From the NCBI GenBank assembly GCA_944393275.1, contig CALXZQ010000064.1:1-6049 (forward strand): a stretch of 6,049 nt of DNA. The letters are read 5' to 3'. Numbering within the stretch: position 1 is the first letter of the stretch; each line of letters opens with the position of its first letter. A model generated the notes under the pieces. It was not told the origin of the DNA and made no database searches. It was given only the letters and a program-made list of their open reading frames with translations. Origin of the DNA: an uncultured Clostridia bacterium (GTDB taxonomy: Bacteria > Bacillota > Clostridia > TANB77 > CAG-508). This document shows, piece after piece, positions 1-4,112 of this stretch. The position numbers and the translations under genes were made by a program.

Positions 1-140
1 TGTTCTTGTTTTATTAATGTATCATCATACTTATTATCTTGTATTAATTTAAATACTTCTTGTGCTATTTTTGCAGAATACTCATCTAGAGAGCAAGGAT
101 CTTCTCCTTCGTATACAGTCATTCCATTGACTACTTTCAT
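1..140 (-). CDS. Small phage protein of unknown function, 3' end outside the window
   Basis: An open frame starts with ATG at 140-138 and runs off the window edge, giving 46 whole codons. The protein begins MKVVNGMTVYEGEDPCSLDE and continues as a charged, probably helical stretch (SAKIAQEVFKLIQ). The start is well supported: the ATGA at 140-137 overlaps the stop codon of the preceding gene by 4 bp, which suggests translational coupling. A GAGGTGAAAGG ribosome binding site lies a few bases upstream, inside the end of the preceding gene. I do not recognise a family. By position, after the receptor-binding-type gene and before the expected lysis genes, it could be a minor tail or baseplate accessory protein, or the start of the tail-to-lysis junction. 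That role is inference from gene order only. Confidence 0.7.
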   Translation of the reverse strand, partial: MKVVNGMTVYEGEDPCSLDEYSAKIAQEVFKLIQDNKYDDTLIKQE

Positions 141-208
141 AATCCTTTCACCTCGTTACATGTAAATTTCTTTATTTCATTACAAGTTTTTGTTTTAGTT
201 TCATTGCA
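137..208 (-). repeat. Three tandem 24-bp units inside the 55-residue gene
   Basis: Three in-frame 24-bp units lie at 208-185, 184-161 and 160-137. Each begins TG(C/T)AA(T/C)GA and encodes Cys-Asn-Glu-x-Lys plus three more positions. The units have diverged at the DNA level, so this is an old or selected protein repeat rather than recent slippage. The last unit also carries the ribosome binding site (GAGGTGAAAGG) and the start codon overlap of the next gene. Confidence 0.8.
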
Positions 209-304
209 GATTAAATATCGTATAGCCTTTACTTTTAATTTAAAATTAGAACCGACAATAATTTTACTCGGTTCTAAAATAATCTCTGTTATTTTATTTG
301 GCAT
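137..304 (-). CDS. 55-residue tail-module protein with C-terminal Cys-Asn-Glu octad repeat
   Basis: The start is placed at the second in-frame ATG (304-302), because GGAGGA (317-312) lies 7 nt upstream of it. The first ATG (319) overlaps that ribosome binding site. The product begins MPNKITEIILEPSKIIVGSN and goes on FKLKVKAIRYLI. This looks like the opening strands of a bacterial Ig-like domain (Pro-Ser, then V-G-S, then alternating hydrophobics). The last 24 residues are three eight-residue units, CNETKTKT, CNEIKKFT and CNEVKGL plus stop, each opening with Cys-Asn-Glu. Small proteins with an Ig-like start and a short-period repeat at the end occur in clostridial phage tail modules, as far as I recall, but their function is not known to me. 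The gene follows the receptor-binding-type gene after 26 bp and overlaps the next gene by 4 bp. A minor tail-tip component is the likeliest role, by position only. Confidence 0.75.
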   Translation of the reverse strand: MPNKITEIILEPSKIIVGSNFKLKVKAIRYLICNETKTKTCNEIKKFTCNEVKGL

Positions 305-311
305 AATAAAA

Positions 312-317
312 TCCTCC
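312..317 (-). promoter_or_regulatory. Ribosome binding site GGAGGA that fixes the start at 304
   Basis: GGAGGA on the minus strand is followed by a 7-nt spacer and ATG at 304-302. The earlier in-frame ATG at 319-317 runs directly into this site (ATGGAGGA), so it cannot be served by it. The five-residue longer reading is therefore unlikely. Confidence 0.8.
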
Positions 318-330
318 ATAAAATACTTTT

Positions 331-1206
331 TTATTCTTTATATAAAATAATCTTGTAATAATATGTAGGTGAATCATTCATTTTATTATATACTTTTATA
401 GATATCTTATTTTGATTATTTATTACTGCTAATTTAGGAAATGCTCCTTGATATAAAGATAAAGCATCATCTACTCCTCTATCGTATGAATATCCTAATT
501 CTTGATTTATAGTTGATCCAAAAGATATTAATGAACAATTCTGATACGTAAATCCATTTGGCAGATTAATTTCTTTAGAAGTATCTACAAAAGAACCACT
601 GCTACTTGGATTTAATGTAAAATTTCCTTTTATTATTGCTATATTATTTTTTAATATATAAGCACTTCCATCTTCTACACTTGCTAATTCTTCTTCTAAC
701 TCATCTAAAACAGATTGAAATTGTGTCTGTATTGTATCGTATATACTGTCAAAGTCTAGAAATGTTCTCATATCTAGAAAATTTGTGATGCCATTTGAAT
801 TTGTTCTAAATCTTGCTAACTCGTATTGATAAACACCTGCATTATTTTTTACAATATCATTCTGTGTTAACTTTGGATATCCACTTGTGCTTTTAACAAT
901 TTTATAACTTGCTTGAGATAATTGAGTCTCTGTATTTTGTTTGTCTAAATCTATTTCTATTACTAATTTGCAATAAGAAACATCTGTACCAGCTACAATA
1001 TCTGTACTAGTATCTTCTTCTAAAAATCTACCTTGTATGCATACTGCTCCACTTTGAATTGTTAGAGTATTGCCGCTATAAGTAACTTGCATTCCATTTT
1101 TGTAATTATTACTTACACCATTTTTTCCATTTAAAAAGGTATTAATAAAAAGAGCAAATATCTGATGACCAAATATCTGCTCCTTGAAGACATGTCCTTT
1201 TAACAT
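331..1206 (-). CDS. Baseplate / receptor-binding-type tail protein
   Basis: The 291-residue protein begins MLKGHVFKEQIFGHQIFALF. Residues 1-150 match what I know of a common Firmicutes phage baseplate N-domain. It has a short N-terminal aromatic segment and a glycine-centred beta stretch (TLTIQSGAVCIQGRFLEED, 48-66) of the 'G-x-A-x-I-x-G' type. A later motif (YQYELARFRTNSNGITNFLD, 126-145) corresponds to the usual 'yeLa.v...gits..D.R' pattern, followed by Met-Arg. Residues about 153-176 are Glu/Leu/Gln-rich and likely form a coiled coil, consistent with a trimeric stalk. The C-terminal part (about 180-291) is beta-rich and I do not recognise it; by analogy it would be the variable host-contact domain. 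The start is supported by GAGAGGAGA (1223-1215), which lies inside the end of the hub gene, and only 2 bp separate the two genes. No enzymatic motif is visible. The family-level role is likely; the receptor-binding role is inference. Confidence 0.75.
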   Translation of the reverse strand: MLKGHVFKEQIFGHQIFALFINTFLNGKNGVSNNYKNGMQVTYSGNTLTIQSGAVCIQGRFLEEDTSTDIVAGTDVSYCKLVIEIDLDKQNTETQLSQASYKIVKSTSGYPKLTQNDIVKNNAGVYQYELARFRTNSNGITNFLDMRTFLDFDSIYDTIQTQFQSVLDELEEELASVEDGSAYILKNNIAIIKGNFTLNPSSSGSFVDTSKEINLPNGFTYQNCSLISFGSTINQELGYSYDRGVDDALSLYQGAFPKLAVINNQNKISIKVYNKMNDSPTYYYKIILYKE

Positions 1207-1208
1207 TA

Positions 1209-2432
1209 TCAGTTTCTCCTCTCTTTTAATAATTTATCTATAAATTTAATTCTTATATTTCCACAAGTGTACTCAACGAATTTATTTTGAGTTATTTTTA
1301 TTGCAGAAATATATGTATCATAAATTAAAGACTTTCTTGTTTTTATTGTAATTGGGGTACCAACTGGAATAAATCTATCTAAATATTTAAAAGTTATATT
1401 ATGATTGTAAATATTTGATTTCATAGTATCTAATGCTTTTTGATTTGCATCTTCCATTTTTTCTGTATAAACTGTTTCTACTTTTCCATTTGCTCTATCT
1501 TTATTATTCATATCTGTTGTAGTAGTTCTATCATTTAACAAATACAGATTATATTCTCCTTCTTCTTTTGTTAAAACTGTAACTTTTGATACTACATCTG
1601 TTTCGAAGACTTCTGTGTAATTTGAAATCGGTTGTGCATTTACATCTATAAATTCTTTATTAATCTCTTTATTTTCTATAGCCATCACTAATTTTTTATT
1701 GATAATAGAAAAACTGTACACAATGTCATAATTTTGTGTACAGTTAGTAATCCATGTATGTAAATTATAGATGTTATCTTGTACATTTGATACTGTAGTT
1801 TGTTTTTTTGTATGTGTTTTTATTTGAATTTCTAAATAATTCAAGTTAAGGAATGTATCTTCATTATTTATAAAATTATTAGTTATTGCATCTGCTATAA
1901 AATCTTCTACACCTGTATTTTTTATTAATTCTTCATTTTCTAAAATAATCTTTTGATTAAACATATTTGTAAGATATTTTAAAGTGTATTCATACAATTC
2001 CTTTCCATCTTCATTTTGAATATTGTCAATAATCCCCCAATAAACTACTTCATTATTCTTCTTAATCATTACTATGTCTTGTGATTTCGCTGTTGTTTTC
2101 TTTAAAACTTTTATTATCGAATTAGCATTTGTTTCTTCATCTATATTAATTTCGTAATCCGACAGTTCTACTATATCTTTTACTTCAAAGTCTTTATGAT
2201 CAAAAATCCACATAAGCACTTCGTTTGTTTCTATTTTTATTTTTTCTTTTGCCCAAATTTGAACAACTTGTGTATCTTCATAAGATTGTCCTAACAAATC
2301 TGTAAATGCTATATCTACTTCATATATTCCGCCTATTAAAGGTGCTTGTAAATCAATTTCATAATATCCTGTCTGTTCATTATATTTTGCTATATAATTT
2401 TGTTTATTAAAATTTATTGTCATATCATTCAT
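1209..2432 (-). CDS. Tail hub / Tal-like baseplate protein (Gp37-like) with N-terminal Ig-like domain
   Basis: The 407-residue protein begins MNDMTINFNKQNYIAKYNEQ. Residues about 4-62 form a separate beta-rich unit (GYYEIDLQAPLIGGIYEVDI, then FTDLLGQS) that looks like an Ig-type fold. From about 73 the sequence resembles tail hub proteins of the gp27/Gp37-like group: a short amphipathic start (VLMWIFDHKDFEVKDIVEL), beta strands, then IVMIKKNNEVVYWGIIDNIQ (120-139), a standard hub signature. The C-terminal barrel (about 345-400) includes NITFKYLDRFIPVGTPITIK and ends with a Cys-Gly pair (390-391). In a siphovirus tail this trimer sits under the Dit ring and closes the tube. It is short for a Tal protein and shows no peptidase or lysozyme domain, so cell-wall digestion must be encoded elsewhere. 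The start is ATG at 2432-2430. The stop is TGA at 1211-1209, 2 bp before the next start. Family assignment is by pattern only. Confidence 0.75.
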   Translation of the reverse strand: MNDMTINFNKQNYIAKYNEQTGYYEIDLQAPLIGGIYEVDIAFTDLLGQSYEDTQVVQIWAKEKIKIETNEVLMWIFDHKDFEVKDIVELSDYEINIDEETNANSIIKVLKKTTAKSQDIVMIKKNNEVVYWGIIDNIQNEDGKELYEYTLKYLTNMFNQKIILENEELIKNTGVEDFIADAITNNFINNEDTFLNLNYLEIQIKTHTKKQTTVSNVQDNIYNLHTWITNCTQNYDIVYSFSIINKKLVMAIENKEINKEFIDVNAQPISNYTEVFETDVVSKVTVLTKEEGEYNLYLLNDRTTTTDMNNKDRANGKVETVYTEKMEDANQKALDTMKSNIYNHNITFKYLDRFIPVGTPITIKTRKSLIYDTYISAIKITQNKFVEYTCGNIRIKFIDKLLKERRN

Positions 2433-2440
2433 TTTAAGCA

Positions 2441-2446
2441 CCTCCT
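2441..2446 (-). promoter_or_regulatory. Ribosome binding site AGGAGG that fixes the hub start at 2432
   Basis: AGGAGG overlaps the TAG stop of the dit gene (TAGGAGG) and lies 8 nt before ATG at 2432-2430. A GTG at 2441-2439 in the same frame overlaps the ribosome binding site itself, so it is not a usable start. This shortens the simple longest reading by three residues. Confidence 0.85.
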
Positions 2447-3299
2447 ATACTGCTTTATAATAGGCAAATATAGTTACTTTAGCATTTAATATTTCATTAT
2501 CTGCTGTAAGTTTCAATTCACAAGATTTATTTTTTGGAAGTCTTATAACTTCATTTATGGTTGGATTTAATACATCTAAATTAAATAAATCTTCTAGTGT
2601 TCCGTCTGTTTTTTGTCTTTTTAAATAAAATTCCCCCTCTATAGTTCCATACAGTAATTTTTCATATTCTTCAATTTCAACAGTAAAGGGGAGTTCTTGA
2701 TATAATTCTCCTTCAACATATAACTCAATCTTTGGATTAACAACATGTCCGTTAATTTCTACTTGAATTGGAGAAACAACATGTCCATTATTAATATATT
2801 GTAAGCTTCTCGTACTGTAATCTATAAATTTGCTATCCCATTTAAAGTTCCATCTAATTTCATTAGTTTGAGGTTGTATTGTGTGTATAAATGTATTTTC
2901 TTCGTACCATAAAGTAAGACAGTCAAATACAACTGTCTCTGATATTATTCCATTAGTTTGTTCTTGCGTTTTTGTTATACTTTTGATTTGAACATTTTTA
3001 AAATATTCTTTTTGGCCATCTTCAAAAGGAATTTTATATGAAAATCTTAAACTTTCAGAAGCCTCTATAAAATCAACTAAGTTTTTATAATTATCATATC
3101 TTAAGAAATTAGCAGTTCCAGAAATTTGTCCTTGCTCAAATTTTCTCAAATTTGTTATAAAAGTATTTCCTAATTGTTCATATTCTGTTGTATAAGAATA
3201 TCCTAAACCAGATGGGTCTGTTAATAAACAATAATCATATATATTCATTAAAGAATATTCTTGTCCTTTTTCATTTACTAGTTTAAATTCTCTTACCAT
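2445..3299 (-). CDS. dit: Distal tail protein (Dit-like, Sipho_tail type)
   Basis: The 284-residue protein begins MVREFKLVNEKGQEYSLMNI. The N-terminal domain has the features of Firmicutes Dit proteins: 'K-L-V-N-x-x-G' followed by a PSGLGYSY motif (29-36), a conserved-looking loop (GNTFITNLRKFEQGQISG, 44-61), and NFLRYDNYKNLVDFIEAS (64-81), typical of the tail-tip ring belt. The second half has the usual 'N-N-G-x-x-x-x-P' and 'G-x-x-x-N-P-x-I' pattern (170-191) that opens the C-terminal galectin-like domain. Length is normal for the family. Dit forms a hexameric ring joining the tail tube to the baseplate hub, which fits its place directly before the hub gene. The start is supported by AAAGGAG (3313-3307), 7 nt upstream of ATG. 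The usual neighbour, the tape measure gene, is separated from it here by a cargo gene and two hairpins. Confidence 0.82.
   Translation of the reverse strand: MVREFKLVNEKGQEYSLMNIYDYCLLTDPSGLGYSYTTEYEQLGNTFITNLRKFEQGQISGTANFLRYDNYKNLVDFIEASESLRFSYKIPFEDGQKEYFKNVQIKSITKTQEQTNGIISETVVFDCLTLWYEENTFIHTIQPQTNEIRWNFKWDSKFIDYSTRSLQYINNGHVVSPIQVEINGHVVNPKIELYVEGELYQELPFTVEIEEYEKLLYGTIEGEFYLKRQKTDGTLEDLFNLDVLNPTINEVIRLPKNKSCELKLTADNEILNAKVTIFAYYKAV
2739..2786 (-). repeat. 12-bp exact repeat 36 bp apart in the dit gene
   Basis: GGACATGTTGTT occurs at 2786-2775 and again at 2750-2739, encoding Gly-His-Val-Val twice (residues 172-175 and 184-187), each preceded by Asn and followed two residues later by Pro. 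Two similar strands at this point are normal in the Dit C-terminal domain, but identity at the base level in all twelve positions suggests a local copy event. Confidence 0.7.
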
Positions 3300-3324
3300 T
3301 TTTTACTCCTTTAGTAAAGACACT

Positions 3325-3353
3325 TTAAAAGACAGCCGCCAGCTGTCCCTTAA
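3325..3353 (-). terminator. Strong hairpin upstream of dit, possible second terminator or leader structure
   Basis: On the minus strand TTAAGGGACAGC, loop TGGCG, GCTGTCTTTTAA can form a 12-bp stem containing two G-U pairs. The core GACAGC/GCTGTC is perfect and notably GC-rich for this sequence. The Us that follow the core are partly inside the stem and only AAAG follows, so as a terminator it is less canonical than the one at 3381-3417. It ends 11 bases before the ribosome binding site of the dit gene. It could be a backup terminator for the cargo gene, a processing or stabilising structure at the 5' end of a dit transcript, or a remnant of the insertion that brought in the cargo gene. Confidence 0.5.
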
Positions 3354-3380
3354 TCTATTTTTATAATTACAATTTAAGTA

Positions 3381-3417
3381 TAAAGAAAAACTAGACACTT
3401 AAATAGTGCCTAGTTTT
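3381..3417 (-). terminator. Intrinsic terminator of the 214-residue cargo gene
   Basis: On the minus strand AAAACTAGGCACT, loop ATTTA, AGTGTCTAGTTTT forms a 13-bp stem with a single G-U pair, followed by a U-rich tail (T, C, TTT after the stem's own four Ts). The first bases of the stem overlap the TAA stop of the cargo gene, so the terminator is tightly linked to it. On the plus strand the same site would have an A-C mismatch and a poorer tail, so its orientation is minus. It lies inside the tail operon and would reduce transcription into dit unless bypassed. Confidence 0.85.
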
Positions 3418-4060
3418 AATCAAATAACCTAAAAATAAAGGAAAATATTTTATAAAATAACCATATAAATGGTATACATATAATACCAATTATTATATAA
3501 GGTATTGCTTTTTCTCTATTTATGTCTCTTTTTATTTTCTCTTGTTTTTTTAAATAATCACTATCTATTTTATCGTCATAAAAATTTAGTGTTATTTTTA
3601 GTCCGTAAGTCAATTCTTCTGTCCCTATTCTTTCTTTTTCTTCATAATCTTCTTCGATAATTTCTGAATGTTTATATCTTCCACCAGTTACTTCTAGCCT
3701 TCCTTCTGTTTTTATTCCTTCTTTAGTTATCCATTCTGATATCGTTTCCAAATCGTTTTCAGGTACATATCCTATATGAATATAATCATCATTATATGTT
3801 TTAAAATAGATTTTTATACAATCTTTACCTTCATATTCATCACTGACCAATTTAGCGGGGAAATAGTATCCTTCATATTCTGAAACATTCAAGTCCATTT
3901 CTTGGATTTCTTTATTAGTATAACCACCATATAATTTGTCAAAATAATCATTATCCTTATATTCTTTTAAAATATTCTTTATTTCTTTTTGAATATCTTT
4001 ACCTTCTTCATTTTTAAAAGTTACACCTTTTACTTTAAAAGATATTGTATGAACCAACAT
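3416..4060 (-). CDS. Probable moron: HIRAN-like protein with C-terminal membrane anchor
   Basis: The 214-residue protein does not look like a tail component. Residues about 3-105 resemble a bacterial HIRAN-type domain: an opening strand FKVKGVTFKNEEGKDIQ (8-24), a Gly-rich loop (YGGYTNKEI, 44-52), PAKLVSDEYEGKDCIKIYF (68-86) and HIGYVP (95-100), which fits the family's 'IGYvP' ending. A second beta-rich part (117-162) follows. A basic linker (171-184, KKQEKIKRDINREK) leads to a hydrophobic segment (about 185-210), ending RLFD. The basic residues before the segment predict a cytoplasmic N-terminus, so a tail-anchored inner-membrane protein. There is no signal peptide. AAAGGGGAAG (4074-4065) is the ribosome binding site, 4 nt before ATG. 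The gene has its own promoter and terminator. The HIRAN match is by eye from memory of the family; function is unknown. Lysogenic conversion or superinfection exclusion is a hypothesis based only on context and membrane location. Confidence 0.8.
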   Translation of the reverse strand: MLVHTISFKVKGVTFKNEEGKDIQKEIKNILKEYKDNDYFDKLYGGYTNKEIQEMDLNVSEYEGYYFPAKLVSDEYEGKDCIKIYFKTYNDDYIHIGYVPENDLETISEWITKEGIKTEGRLEVTGGRYKHSEIIEEDYEEKERIGTEELTYGLKITLNFYDDKIDSDYLKKQEKIKRDINREKAIPYIIIGIICIPFIWLFYKIFSFIFRLFD

Positions 4061-4083
4061 ATAACTTCCCCTTTTTTAAGGAA

Positions 4084-4112
4084 ATTTTAAACTATTGGTC
4101 CAATTTTGTCAA
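4084..4112 (-). promoter_or_regulatory. Sigma-70/A-type promoter of the cargo gene
   Basis: On the minus strand TTGACA (4112-4107) is followed by a 17-bp spacer and TAAAAT (4089-4084), a perfect -35 and a 5/6 -10 at the ideal distance. The expected start of transcription is near 4077, leaving a leader of about 17 nt that includes the ribosome binding site. The -35 box contains the TGA stop codon of the tape measure gene. The spacer holds a perfect inverted repeat, ATTGG-A-CCAAT (4104-4094), and the -35 overlaps a second palindrome, CAATATTG (4117-4110). Either could bind a repressor, but short AT-rich palindromes also arise by chance. Confidence 0.75.

Noticed and set aside
305..319. ATG at 319 as start of the 55-residue gene
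   Set aside because: GGAGGA directly follows this ATG and is ideally spaced for the ATG at 304 instead.
2433..2441. GTG at 2441 as start of the hub gene
   Set aside because: It overlaps the AGGAGG ribosome binding site that serves ATG at 2432 with an 8-nt spacer.
3354..3392. A restart promoter for dit between the two hairpins (TATACT or TATAAA as -10)
   Set aside because: Both hexamers lack a plausible -35 at 16-18 bp, and such -10-like words are expected by chance in AT-rich sequence.
4065..4084. Small hairpin (TTCCTT / AAGGGG) that could cover the ribosome site of the cargo gene
   Set aside because: The stem is short, needs two G-U pairs and has a tight A-rich loop; too weak to call an RNA switch.
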